From: Knoellia sp. S7-12
GTDB lineage: Bacteria; Actinomycetota; Actinomycetes; Actinomycetales; Dermatophilaceae
DNA length: 64,000 nucleotides
Direction of reading: 5' to 3'
Assembly (NCBI RefSeq): GCF_040518285.1
Contig: NZ_CP155449.1
Coordinates: 434,001 to 498,000 of the forward strand
The notes under the pieces are model-generated. The model saw nothing but the letters and a program-made list of their open reading frames with translations. It was not told the origin of the DNA and ran no database searches. Positions 1 to 8,617 of the stretch are shown in pieces (positions within the stretch are counted from its first letter, which is position 1; each line of letters starts with the position of its first letter). The translations under genes and the position numbers were made by a program.

Positions 1-1
1 C

Positions 2-2224
2 ACCGAGGGGGTCTTCTCTGGCTCCGTCGTCGTTGACCACGAGAACCGGTCGGGCTTCGGCACCGCGCAGAATCCGCCGATGGTCGCGATCTACACCAGC
101 GCCTACACCGCGGCGAGTGGGCGCGACGGCATCCAGGCCCAGTCCCTCGCCTACTCCACTGACGACGGGCAGACGTGGACCAAATACTCCGGGAACCCCG
201 TGCTCGACATCGGCTCCCGAGAGTTCCGCGACCCCAAGGTCTTCTGGTACGAGCCCGCGAACGAGTGGCGGATGGTCGCCGTGATCGCCAACGAGCACAA
301 GGTGAACATCTGGCGCTCGGCGAACCTCAAGGACTGGACCCATCTCTCCGACTTCGGCCCGCGCAACGCGACCGGCGGGTTGTGGGAGTGCCCTGACCTC
401 TTCCCCCTCGCCATAGACGGAGACCCTGACAACGTCAAGTGGGTCATGCTCGTGAGCCTCAATCCCGGTGGTATTGCTGGCGGTTCGGGCACCCAGTACT
501 TCGTTGGCGACTTCGACGGCACGACGTTCACACCCGATGGTCCGGCAACCTACGAGCCCCCGAACGGGACCGTGCTGCAGGACTTCGAGGCCGGGTATGC
601 CGGGTGGTCCCCCACTGGGACCGCATTCGGCTCCGCGCCCGTCGCCGGGACGCTTCCGGGTCAGCAGACGGTGACGGGCTTCGAAGGCTCGCACCTCGTC
701 AACAGCTTCGTCGACGCCGACAGCGCGCAGGGCGAGCTCACCTCTCCCTCGTTCACGGTCAATGAGCGCTACCTGAACTTCCTCGTCGGTGGTGGCCGTC
801 ACCCGGCGGTTCCCGGTGCGACACAGGGGGATCCAGGTGGCTCCGTCTTCGCGGACTTCGAGAACCTCGACCCCGCGACGCATCTGCCGACGGGATGGCG
901 GGCGACCGGTGACTTCGTGGGCTACGGAGCGACGCCGTCGGGCCTGCCCAATCATCAGGGCCAGAACGTCCTCGACACGTGCGTGGTGCCCGACAAGTGC
1001 GACCCTGCCGTCGGCACGTTCGAGTCGCCCGAGTTCACCGTGACGCAGAAGTTCGTCAACCTCCTCATCGCCGGTGGGACTCACCCGCTCAGCGCCCCCG
1101 CGCCGACCGTCGTCGAACTCGTCGTCGATGGTCAGGTCGTGGGCTCCGTGACGGGCAACAGCTCGGGTGACATGGACTGGCGCTACATCGACGCCACCGC
1201 AGTGGTCGGCAAGGTGGCCCGCCTCGTCGTCCGGGACGACCGCAGCAGTGGCGACTGGGGCCACCTCATGGTGGACGACATCCGCTTCGGCGACACGGCC
1301 GCCGGACCTCGTGACCGGCAGACGACCGTCAACCTTGTCGTCGACGGCGAGGTCGTGCGCAGTGAGACCGGCAACGACAGCGAGTCCCTCGACTGGGCCT
1401 CCTGGGACCTCGCCGATTTGCAGGGCCAGTCGGCCCAGATCCGCGTCGTCGACCACAACAGCGGTGGTTGGGGACACGTGCTCGCCGACCAGTTCACGCT
1501 CGCTGGCGCGCCGGCGAAGAGTGGCACTGCGCGTGCGTCCTGGGTCGACTACGGCCGGGACAACTACGCGGGAGTGACGTTCAACGGCCTGCCGATGGAC
1601 CAGAGGATCTCCATCAGCTGGATGAACAACTGGCAGTACGCCGGCGACGTCCCCACCGACCCGTGGCGCGGTCAGATGACGATGCCCCGAGAGCTGGCGC
1701 TGGTGTCGACCCCAGACGGTCCGCGTCTGTCGCAGAGCCCGGTCGACGGCATCAATGACATCGCGGTGAGCCGGTCCAAGCAGCAGGTCAAGGCACGTGG
1801 CGTCGTTGCCGGCGAGCGGCCCACGGGTCGCAGCGCCGAGTTGGCGAGAGTCGAGGTCCGCGTGGCCCTGGGCTCGGCCTCCGAGGCTGGCGTCGTCCTG
1901 CGACGCAGTGCTGATGGCGCTGTCGGGACGAAGGTGGGCGTGCGGCGTGACGGCACGCTCGTCGTCGATCGCACGAAGAGTGGGAACGTTGCGTTCAACC
2001 CTCTCTTCCCCAGCGTCGAGGAAGCACCAGTGACGCTCGAGAACGGCGAGGCGACGTTCACGGCATACCTCGATCGCAGTTCGGTCGAGGTGCTCGGTGA
2101 GGCGGGTCAGGTCTCGATCACGGACCTGATCTATCCGCCCGGGTCGGCCACGGGTGTCGGAACCTACGTCGTCGGGGGGCCTGCCAAGGCGATCGACATC
2201 AAGATCACGCCGATGACCCCCTGA
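2..2224 (+). CDS. GH32 levanase/beta-fructosidase, 5' partial
   Basis: The reading frame is open from the left edge, so the signal peptide and the N-terminal WMNDPNG-type nucleophile motif lie outside the window. The GH32 five-bladed propeller shows the RDPKVFW motif (near nt 227) and WECPDLFPL (near nt 382), whose Glu is the general acid/base. The enzyme should release fructose from levan, inulin or sucrose outside the cell. The propeller is interrupted from about nt 570 to 1505 by carbohydrate-binding-like modules, one of which appears nested within another copy. The sequence then returns to GH32 (YGRDNYAGVTFNGLP, then ISWMNNWQYAGDVPT) and a C-terminal beta-sandwich. It is convergent with a LacI gene and sits beside a fructose-type ABC operon, which supports a fructan-use role. 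Exact substrate is not determinable. Confidence 0.93.
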   Translation, partial: TEGVFSGSVVVDHENRSGFGTAQNPPMVAIYTSAYTAASGRDGIQAQSLAYSTDDGQTWTKYSGNPVLDIGSREFRDPKVFWYEPANEWRMVAVIANEHKVNIWRSANLKDWTHLSDFGPRNATGGLWECPDLFPLAIDGDPDNVKWVMLVSLNPGGIAGGSGTQYFVGDFDGTTFTPDGPATYEPPNGTVLQDFEAGYAGWSPTGTAFGSAPVAGTLPGQQTVTGFEGSHLVNSFVDADSAQGELTSPSFTVNERYLNFLVGGGRHPAVPGATQGDPGGSVFADFENLDPATHLPTGWRATGDFVGYGATPSGLPNHQGQNVLDTCVVPDKCDPAVGTFESPEFTVTQKFVNLLIAGGTHPLSAPAPTVVELVVDGQVVGSVTGNSSGDMDWRYIDATAVVGKVARLVVRDDRSSGDWGHLMVDDIRFGDTAAGPRDRQTTVNLVVDGEVVRSETGNDSESLDWASWDLADLQGQSAQIRVVDHNSGGWGHVLADQFTLAGAPAKSGTARASWVDYGRDNYAGVTFNGLPMDQRISISWMNNWQYAGDVPTDPWRGQMTMPRELALVSTPDGPRLSQSPVDGINDIAVSRSKQQVKARGVVAGERPTGRSAELARVEVRVALGSASEAGVVLRRSADGAVGTKVGVRRDGTLVVDRTKSGNVAFNPLFPSVEEAPVTLENGEATFTAYLDRSSVEVLGEAGQVSITDLIYPPGSATGVGTYVVGGPAKAIDIKITPMTP

Positions 2225-2235
2225 CTGGTCCCGAA

Positions 2236-2295
2236 GCATGACCTACCGCACCGTAAGTGGGGTGAGCACCCCACTTACGGTGCGGTGGGTCATGC
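2236..2295. terminator. Long bidirectional hairpin terminator
   Basis: Two 29-nt arms (2236-2264 and 2267-2295) pair with only one G-T mismatch across a 2-nt loop. The hairpin lies between the convergent GH32 and LacI genes and covers the LacI stop codon. There is no long T-tract on either side, which is common for actinobacterial terminators. Confidence 0.8.
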
Positions 2296-3318
2296 GTCAG
2301 GCGGTGGGATCTCGCCGGATCCTCGCACCACCAGCGTCGGTTCCACCACGAGGCGCTTCGGGGCCGCGGTGTCACCGTCGAGGCGTGCCATGAGCAGGTC
2401 CGCGGTGAGCCGGCCGATGCGACCGACGTCCTGGCGGATGACAGTGAGGGCGGGCGCGAGGAGGTCCGCGAGAGGGAAGTCGTCGAACCCCACAAGCGCC
2501 ACCGAGTCACTCAGGCCGCGCTGCCGCAGGGCCCGAACGGCGCCCTGGGTGAGGTCGTTGCGTCCGGCGAAGATGGCCGTCGGCGGCTTGGCGAGCTCCA
2601 TCAGGTGGAGAACCGCTGCCTCGGCGGGCCCGGGTCCGCGCAGCCCCTGGATGCAGAGCTGCTTGTCGGGGCGTATGCCGCGAGCCCGGAACGCCTCGAC
2701 GTAGCCGTCCCGCCGGTCGCGCGCGGTGTAGATCTCGGCGAGGTCGGTGAGGCAGGCGATCCGACGATGCCCCTGTGCGAGGAGGTGTTCGACTCCCATC
2801 TGGGCGCCCTCGAGGTTCTCGACGGTGACCGAGTCGGCGACGACCCCCCGCGGCTCGCGATCGACGAAGACGACGGGCAGACCAGCGCGAACCTCTGACG
2901 CGAGGTAGTCCTGCCGGTCGGTCGAGGGCATGAGCACGAGTCCGTCGACGCGCCGGGTCACAAGGTCGTGGACGAGCGAGCGCTCGCGGTCAGGCTCCTC
3001 GTCGAGGCTCGCGGACAGGATCGCGGTGCCGCGATCCCGGGCGGCGTCCTCGAGAGAACGCAGCAGAGCCGCCGAGAAGCTGTTGCTCACGTCCTGGAGG
3101 AGTGCGCCGATGAGTCCGCTACGGCCACCTCCCCGACGGAGGTTGCTGGCTCCGAGGTGGTGGCGGTAGTCGAGCCGGCTCACCGCGTCCTGCACCCGAC
3201 TGCGGACCGCGTCTGCCACGCCGGCCTCGGCATTGACGACCCGCGAGACGGTCTTGATGCTCACCCCGGCCAGGGCTGCGACATCGCGCATCGTGGCGCG
3301 GCCCGCCTGGTCACTCAT
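2290..3318 (-). CDS. LacI-family transcriptional regulator
   Basis: The protein has about 342 residues. The N-terminal LacI helix-turn-helix reads TMRDVAALAGVSIKTVSRVV and is followed by a periplasmic-binding-protein-like effector domain with the typical VDGLVLMPS and GLPVVFVDREP segments. I chose the ATG at 3318; a GTG two codons upstream is also possible. It is divergent from the frc-like operon and convergent with GH32. Two near-identical 14-bp palindromes lie in the intergenic region, so it probably represses the transport operon and its own gene. The effector is likely fructose or a derivative, by context only. Confidence 0.93.
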   Translation of the reverse strand: MSDQAGRATMRDVAALAGVSIKTVSRVVNAEAGVADAVRSRVQDAVSRLDYRHHLGASNLRRGGGRSGLIGALLQDVSNSFSAALLRSLEDAARDRGTAILSASLDEEPDRERSLVHDLVTRRVDGLVLMPSTDRQDYLASEVRAGLPVVFVDREPRGVVADSVTVENLEGAQMGVEHLLAQGHRRIACLTDLAEIYTARDRRDGYVEAFRARGIRPDKQLCIQGLRGPGPAEAAVLHLMELAKPPTAIFAGRNDLTQGAVRALRQRGLSDSVALVGFDDFPLADLLAPALTVIRQDVGRIGRLTADLLMARLDGDTAAPKRLVVEPTLVVRGSGEIPPPDA

Positions 3319-3343
3319 GGTCACCGGCTCTGCGCGCCGTAGC

Positions 3344-3357
3344 TGACAACGATGTCA
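3344..3357. promoter_or_regulatory. LacI operator-like site, lacI-proximal
   Basis: TGACAACGATGTCA differs by one base from the perfect palindrome at 3422-3435. It lies about 25 nt upstream of the LacI start, consistent with autoregulation. Confidence 0.65.
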
Positions 3358-3386
3358 CGGTCACGTAAAGAGTTGTACGCCATCTC

Positions 3387-3416
3387 TTGACCTGAGCGCA
3401 AGAGGAGCGCTTTAAT
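3387..3416 (+). promoter_or_regulatory. Candidate promoter of the frc-like operon
   Basis: TTGACC (3387-3392), an 18-nt spacer and TTTAAT (3411-3416) resemble a housekeeping -35/-10 pair. The perfect palindrome starts six bases after the -10, where a bound repressor would block initiation. Confidence 0.6.
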
Positions 3417-3421
3417 GGCGT

Positions 3422-3435
3422 TGACAACGTTGTCA
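3422..3435. promoter_or_regulatory. LacI-type operator, perfect palindrome
   Basis: TGACAACGTTGTCA is a perfect 14-bp palindrome with a central CG, typical of LacI-family operators. It lies between the candidate -10 and the ribosome binding site of the first transport gene. Confidence 0.75.
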
Positions 3436-3461
3436 TCGGACACTCAAAGGAGAGTTACCTC

Positions 3462-4559
3462 ATGCGCATTCCCCCTCGTGCATCCCGCCCCCTCGTCTGT
3501 GCGGTGGCTGCCGCGACAGCCCTCGGACTCGGAGCCTGCAACCGCTCGAGCGACACCGACGCGGGCGGCACCGGCGGAGGCGACGCCGCAGTCGGTGTCG
3601 TCCTCATCACCAAGGACTCGACCAACCCGTTCTTCGTCGCCATGCAGGAAGGCGCCAAGGCCGACGCGACCAAGAACAACGTCAAGCTCACCATCGCCTC
3701 CGGCAAGCAGGAGGGCGACGACCAGGGCCAGATCACGGCCATCGAGGACGCCATCGCCCGTGGCGACAAGGGCATCCTCATCACCCCGATGAGCACCGGC
3801 GTCAACGCTGCGATCAAGAAGGCCCGCGAAGCCGGTCTCTTCGTCATCGCCCTCGACACCCCGCCCGACCCGGTCGACACCGTCGACATCACCTTCGCCA
3901 CCGACAACCGCGACGCCGGCAAGCGCATCGGCCAGTGGGCCGCGGGTCAGGTCGCGGGCAAGCCCGCCACCATCGCGCTGATCGATCTCTTCAGCGACAA
4001 GATCGTCTCGGTCGACTACAACCGCGACCAAGGCTTCCTCGAGGGCATGGGCATCGACGTCAAGGACGGCAAGAAGAACGGCGACGAGGCCCCGACCGGC
4101 AAGTACACCGCGGGCGGTGGCGGCGACTACACGATCGTCTGCAACGAGGCCGGCAACGGTGAGGAGGCCGGTGGCCGCACGGCCATGGAGAAGTGCCTCG
4201 CCAAGAACCCCGGCATCAACGTCGTCTACACGATCAACGAGCCGACGGCCGTCGGCGCCAACGCCGCCCTCAAGGCAGCAGGCAAGACCGCGACGATCGT
4301 CTCCGTCGACGGTGGCTGCGACGGAGTCACGTCGGTCAAGAGCGGCGTCATCGGGGCCACGGCCCAGCAGTACCCCCTCAAGATGGCCACCATGGGCATG
4401 GAGGCCATCGCCAAGATCGCCCGCGGTGGCGAGAAGCCGAAGACCACAGAGGGCCTTGACTTCTTTGACACCGGTGTCGCCCTGGTCACCGACAAGCCAG
4501 CCGAGGGCGTTGAGAGCATCACGTCTGACGAGGGCTCCAAGATCTGCTGGGGCAAGTGA
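3462..4559 (+). CDS. frcB: Sugar ABC transporter substrate-binding lipoprotein (FrcB-like)
   Basis: This 365-residue lipoprotein has an n-region, a hydrophobic stretch and lipobox LGAC with lipidated Cys26. The mature part is a type I periplasmic-binding fold: VVLITKDSTNPFFVAMQEGA at the start and IVSVDGGCDGV in the second lobe. The Cys-bearing loop VCNEAGNGEEAGGRTAMEKC resembles FrcB fructose-binding proteins. It captures sugar, probably fructose, outside the membrane for the permease and ATPase encoded next. A strong AAGGAG lies 10 nt before the ATG. Specificity rests on resemblance and on the neighbouring levanase-type gene. Confidence 0.9.
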   Translation: MRIPPRASRPLVCAVAAATALGLGACNRSSDTDAGGTGGGDAAVGVVLITKDSTNPFFVAMQEGAKADATKNNVKLTIASGKQEGDDQGQITAIEDAIARGDKGILITPMSTGVNAAIKKAREAGLFVIALDTPPDPVDTVDITFATDNRDAGKRIGQWAAGQVAGKPATIALIDLFSDKIVSVDYNRDQGFLEGMGIDVKDGKKNGDEAPTGKYTAGGGGDYTIVCNEAGNGEEAGGRTAMEKCLAKNPGINVVYTINEPTAVGANAALKAAGKTATIVSVDGGCDGVTSVKSGVIGATAQQYPLKMATMGMEAIAKIARGGEKPKTTEGLDFFDTGVALVTDKPAEGVESITSDEGSKICWGK

Positions 4560-4561
4560 GC

Positions 4562-5587
4562 ATGAGCACCACCGAGGTCACGTCTGCTTCCGCCGAGTTC
4601 GCTCGGCGGCAGCAGTCGCCCGTCCAACGGCTGCAGCACCAGCTCCACGGCAAGCCGTGGATGAGTCCGCTCTTCCTGCTGCTGGTGTCGTTCCTGGTGT
4701 TCTTCATCCTGACGCCCACCTTCCTCACGGCGAACTCGATGGGCATCCTGCTCCAGCAGACTGCGGTCGTCGCGGCGCTCGCCGTGGGGCAGACCCTGGT
4801 CATCCTCACCGCCGGCATCGACCTCTCGGTCGGCGCGATCATGGTGCTGTCGATGATGGTCATGGCCACCCTGGCCCGTGATGACGGGATGCCCGGCATC
4901 CTCGCGCTGCTCATCGGGGTCGCCCTCGCGACCGGCGCAGGAATGCTCAACGGGCTGCTCGTCACCCGGATCAACCTGCCGCCGTTCATCGTCACCCTCG
5001 GCACGCTGAGCATCTTCACGGCCATCGCCCTGCTCTACTCGGGCGGCTCGAGCATCCAGGCAGACCGAATGCCCGACACCCTCAACTTCCTCGGCGAAGG
5101 GTTCGGCATCGGTCAATTCCGCCTCACCTGGGGCATCGTCGTGGTGATCCTCCTCTATGCAGTCATCGGCTTCGTCCTGTCCCAGACCGCCTGGGGGCGA
5201 TACGTGTATGCCGTCGGCGACGATGCCGAGTCGGCTCGCCTCTCCGGTGTGCCGAGCATGCGAATCCTCCTCGGTGTCTACACCGTGGCCGGACTCATCT
5301 ATGGCATCGCGGCCTGGATCCTCATCGGTCGGGCCGGAGCGGCAACGCCCAACGCCGCTCCTGACGCCAACCTCGCGAGCATCACTGCGGTCGTCATCGG
5401 CGGGACGAGCCTCTTCGGTGGACGTGGCCGGCTGATCGGCACGCTCATCGGTGCGCTCATCGTGCAGACGTTCGCGTTCGGACTGTCCCAGATGGGCGTC
5501 GACCAGCAGTGGCGCGTCCTCGCCACCGGCGTCCTCGTCATCGTGGCGGTCGCCATCGACCAGTGGATCAGGAAGGTGAAGGCATGA
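4562..5587 (+). CDS. frcC: Sugar ABC transporter permease (FrcC-like)
   Basis: An inner-membrane permease of about 341 residues in the ribose/xylose/fructose (BPD_transp_2) family, with around ten hydrophobic segments. Family motifs include VGQTLVILTAGIDLSVGAI and, near the end, VVIGGTSLFGGRGRLIGTLI, the ATPase-contact loop region. A GTG overlapping the frcB stop (4556) is an alternative start; ATG 4562 is preferred. Its stop overlaps the next start as ATGA, indicating translational coupling in one operon. Confidence 0.92.
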   Translation: MSTTEVTSASAEFARRQQSPVQRLQHQLHGKPWMSPLFLLLVSFLVFFILTPTFLTANSMGILLQQTAVVAALAVGQTLVILTAGIDLSVGAIMVLSMMVMATLARDDGMPGILALLIGVALATGAGMLNGLLVTRINLPPFIVTLGTLSIFTAIALLYSGGSSIQADRMPDTLNFLGEGFGIGQFRLTWGIVVVILLYAVIGFVLSQTAWGRYVYAVGDDAESARLSGVPSMRILLGVYTVAGLIYGIAAWILIGRAGAATPNAAPDANLASITAVVIGGTSLFGGRGRLIGTLIGALIVQTFAFGLSQMGVDQQWRVLATGVLVIVAVAIDQWIRKVKA

Positions 5588-6426
5588 GCACCACGACGAG
5601 CGACCTCGAGGTCGCCCACGGCGGTGTCCCCGCCGGCAAGGAGCACATCTACGACAAGCAGCCGGTGCTCTCGGCCCGCAACCTGGTCATCACCTTCGGT
5701 CGCGTGGTCGGGCTCGACGGCGTCAACCTCGACCTCTATCCCGGTGAGGTGCTCGCGGTCATCGGCGACAACGGTGCCGGCAAGTCGACACTCATCAAGT
5801 GCCTGACGGGTGCCTACATCCCGGACTCCGGTGACATAACCTTGAACGGCGAACCGGTCTCGTTCAAGAAGCCCCAGGACGCCCGCGACGCCGGCATGGA
5901 AACGGTCTACCAGCAGCTGGCCGTCATCCCCGCGCTCGACATCGCGAGCAACCTCTATCTCGGTCGCGAGGAACGACGCAAGGGTCCTTTGGGCTCGGTC
6001 CTGCGCATGCTCGACAAAAAGGGCATGGAGAAGCGGGCCGGCGAGTCGGTGCAGGACCTCGGGATCCAGACGATCCAGAACATGAGCCAGGCGGTCGAGA
6101 CCCTCTCGGGTGGGCAGCGCCAAGCCGTGGCCGTCGCCCGTGCCGCGGCGTTCGGCAGCAAGGTCATCGTCCTCGATGAGCCCACCGCTGCTCTGGGCGT
6201 CAAGGAGTCGGGCATGGTGCTCAACATGGTCAAGCAGCTGCGTGACAAGGGGCTGTCGGTCATCCTCATCTCGCACAACATGCCGCAGGTGTGGGAGGTC
6301 GCGGACCGGATCCACATCCAGCGGCTCGGTGGTCGGGCTGGGGTCATCACCCCCCAGTCCCATGACATGGGTGAGGGCGTGGCGATCATGACCGGCGCCA
6401 CCAAGCTCAGCCAGGACGCGCCGTGA
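5584..6426 (+). CDS. frcA: Sugar ABC transporter ATP-binding protein (FrcA-like)
   Basis: A 280-residue single-domain ABC ATPase with Walker A GDNGAGKST, Q-loop VYQQLAV, signature LSGGQRQAV, Walker B VIVLDEPTAALG and H-loop ISHNM. Unlike the duplicated RbsA/MglA type it has only one nucleotide-binding domain, as in FrcA, so it should act as a homodimer. The start is the ATG overlapping the permease stop. Confidence 0.92.
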   Translation: MSTTTSDLEVAHGGVPAGKEHIYDKQPVLSARNLVITFGRVVGLDGVNLDLYPGEVLAVIGDNGAGKSTLIKCLTGAYIPDSGDITLNGEPVSFKKPQDARDAGMETVYQQLAVIPALDIASNLYLGREERRKGPLGSVLRMLDKKGMEKRAGESVQDLGIQTIQNMSQAVETLSGGQRQAVAVARAAAFGSKVIVLDEPTAALGVKESGMVLNMVKQLRDKGLSVILISHNMPQVWEVADRIHIQRLGGRAGVITPQSHDMGEGVAIMTGATKLSQDAP

Positions 6427-6812
6427 CCATCGTCGTCGGCTACATCCCGAGCCCTCCGGGACTCGCGGCGGTCGAGGCCGCCATCGAGGAGGCGGAGCGA
6501 CGTGGCTCACGGCTCGTTGTCGTGAACTCCGGCGTCTTGGGCGACTACTCGGGCCCGAGCTTCGCCGAGCCGCAGGACCTCGACGCCCTCGACGCCCAGC
6601 TCACTGAGCGGGGCATCGAGCACGAGGTCCGGCAGATGACGCGTGGCCTCGCACCGGCAGAAGAGATCCTGTCGGTCGCCGCGGAGGTCAGTGCGGACCT
6701 CATCGTTATTGGCGTGCGAAGGCGGTCGCCGCTCGGCAAGCTCGTCACGGGCAGCACTGCACAGCAGGTCCTCCTCGACGCGACCTGCGCAGTCCTGGCG
6801 GTCAAGGCCTGA
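6423..6812 (+). CDS. Universal stress protein (UspA family), operon-terminal
   Basis: A 129-residue single-domain UspA protein. It starts TIVVGYIPSPPG, and the C-terminal GVRRRSPLGKLVTGSTAQQV matches the ATP-binding G-2x-G-9x-G(S/T) pattern. The GTG start overlaps the frcA stop, so it is translationally coupled to the transporter. Its role is unknown; it may sense nucleotide or energy state during sugar uptake, which is speculation from position. A long hairpin directly follows. Confidence 0.85.
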   Translation: MTIVVGYIPSPPGLAAVEAAIEEAERRGSRLVVVNSGVLGDYSGPSFAEPQDLDALDAQLTERGIEHEVRQMTRGLAPAEEILSVAAEVSADLIVIGVRRRSPLGKLVTGSTAQQVLLDATCAVLAVKA

Positions 6813-6816
6813 CGCT

Positions 6817-6865
6817 CTTGCGTCCGCAACTTTGATGGGTATGCCATCAAAGTTGCGGACGCAAG
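6817..6865 (+). terminator. Hairpin terminator of the frc-like operon
   Basis: Two perfect 22-nt arms (6817-6838 and 6844-6865) flank a 5-nt loop, immediately after the UspA stop. Confidence 0.8.
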
Positions 6866-6921
6866 GGTGACCGCCACTCACGCCTCGTCGCGTGGGCTGG
6901 GGGCTGAAAGTTCACAGGGGT

Positions 6922-6958
6922 GAGGTCTCAGAGACCTCTCAGGGTGGCCATTTACACT
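6922..6958 (+). promoter_or_regulatory. Palindrome and -10 upstream of the LCP gene
   Basis: GAGGTCTC-A-GAGACCTC (6922-6938) is a perfect 17-bp dyad. TACACT (6953-6958) fits an actinobacterial -10. The dyad covers the expected -35 position, so a regulator bound there would act on the LCP promoter. The regulator is unknown. Confidence 0.5.
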
Positions 6959-7026
6959 CGTCCAGTCGCGGCGTCGAACGGGGATTTTGACGTCGCACCC
7001 TGTTGCCCCCGGACGAAGAGGATTCC

Positions 7027-8574
7027 GTGCACGACGAGCACGACGAGCAGACTGGTGTCGAGGACACCGCGGCCCGCCGCGGCGACGCACGCCGGGTCGA
7101 CTCACGTCCCAGCACACGGAGTGAGGTGCGCGCTCAGCAGCGTGCCCGTCACATGTCCCGACGACGCCGGGTCCTCGTCATCGCCGGGGTCGTGGCCTCG
7201 CTGGTCGTGGGTGGCACGGTGGCGGCCTGCATCCGGCTCAACGGCAACATCGACCGTCTCGACGTCTCGAAGATGCTCGGCACGAGCCGTCCGACCCCGG
7301 CCGGCGACATCGCCACCGGTCCACTCAACATCCTGCTCATCGGCTCAGACGTCCGTGAGGGTGACGGCAACGAGGACTACGGCAGTGGCGACTGGGAGCC
7401 CGGCCAACACTCGGACACCAACATCCTCATGCACTTCTCGGGCGACCGGAAGTCCGTGACGATGGTGTCGATTCCGCGCGATTCGATGGTTCCGGCGCCG
7501 GTCGGCTGCAAGGCCGACGCTCCCGTGGATCAGTGGAAGGTCACGCAGTGGAACCAGAACTTCAACACGGGCGGGCCGGGTTGCCTCATCCGCACCATCG
7601 AGGGCAACACCGACGTCTTCGTCAACCACTTCGCGGTCGTCGACTTCGGCGGCTTCAAGGACATGGTTGACGCGCTCGGAGGGGTCCCCGCTTGCACTCC
7701 TGTGGCCATCGACGACCCCAAGGCCAAGTTCACCCTCGCGGCCGGCAAGCACACGCTCGATGGCGAGCAGGCCCTCGGCTACGTGCGCACCCGCTACTCG
7801 GTCGGCGACGGCTCAGACATCGGTCGCATCAAGCGCCAGCAAGCCTTCATGTCTTCAGTGGCGCAGAAGGCGACGCAGTCGTCGTTGCTCCTGCGTCCCG
7901 ACAAGTTGCTGCGCTTCCTCGACGCGGCCACTCAATCGCTGACGACTGACCCCGACTTCGGTGTCGGTGAGATGCGTGAGGTCGCCGAGAGCATCAAGGG
8001 GATCGGTGTCGACAAGATCCAGTTCGTCACCGTTCCCACCCAGGAATACGCCCCGGACAAGAACCGCGTCCAGTGGGCGCCCGAGGCAGACAAGCTCTGG
8101 GAGGCGATCCGCGCCGACCGCGAACTGGGGGCCCCGACGCCCACGCCCAGCCCGACCTCGGCCGTGCCCCTCACGGTGACGCCGGACAAGATCCAGGTCC
8201 AGATCGCGAACGCATCCGGTGTCCCGGGCCTCGCCAAGCAAACCGTCACCGCACTGAATGTCCAGGGCTTCGACAACCCCACGTCGATCGTCGCCGCTGC
8301 CGCCGACGCCAAGGGCGCAACGGTCGAGTTCTCCGGCGACCGTGAGGACGCGGCCCGCACCGTCGCCGCAGCCTTCCCCGGTGCCACGGTCAAGAGATCC
8401 GGGGTCGATCTCGGTCAACAGATCCGGGTCACCCTCGGAGCCGGTGCACCGGACGTCATCGCGGTTCCCAACCGCTTGGGCACCGCACCCATCCCCACCC
8501 CGACGGTGTCGTCCAACCCCTCGTCGGCCGCGACGCTCGAGACGCGCAAGGCCGACGCCGACATCTGCTCCTGA
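7027..8574 (+). CDS. LytR-CpsA-Psr (LCP) family protein
   Basis: About 515 residues. A charged cytoplasmic N-terminus is followed by one membrane helix (VLVIAGVVASLVVGGTVAA). The extracellular LCP domain begins NILLIGSDVREGDG, with conserved arginines in VSIPRDSMV and GYVRTRYSVGDGSDIGRIKR. A C-terminal LytR_C domain (KIQVQIANASGVPGLAKQTV) and a low-complexity tail follow. LCP enzymes transfer undecaprenyl-linked glycopolymers to peptidoglycan. I chose GTG 7027 because GAAGAGGA precedes it; an upstream TTG (7003) has no such site. Confidence 0.92.
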   Translation: MHDEHDEQTGVEDTAARRGDARRVDSRPSTRSEVRAQQRARHMSRRRRVLVIAGVVASLVVGGTVAACIRLNGNIDRLDVSKMLGTSRPTPAGDIATGPLNILLIGSDVREGDGNEDYGSGDWEPGQHSDTNILMHFSGDRKSVTMVSIPRDSMVPAPVGCKADAPVDQWKVTQWNQNFNTGGPGCLIRTIEGNTDVFVNHFAVVDFGGFKDMVDALGGVPACTPVAIDDPKAKFTLAAGKHTLDGEQALGYVRTRYSVGDGSDIGRIKRQQAFMSSVAQKATQSSLLLRPDKLLRFLDAATQSLTTDPDFGVGEMREVAESIKGIGVDKIQFVTVPTQEYAPDKNRVQWAPEADKLWEAIRADRELGAPTPTPSPTSAVPLTVTPDKIQVQIANASGVPGLAKQTVTALNVQGFDNPTSIVAAAADAKGATVEFSGDREDAARTVAAAFPGATVKRSGVDLGQQIRVTLGAGAPDVIAVPNRLGTAPIPTPTVSSNPSSAATLETRKADADICS

Positions 8575-8617
8575 CCCGCGGCCGCAGTATCGGGTGGCTC
8601 GTCAAGGGGGCGGAGGC

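Noticed and set aside
151..531. Antisense ORF of 126 codons within the GH32 gene
   Set aside because: It is a shadow of GH32 codons in another frame with no recognisable motif.
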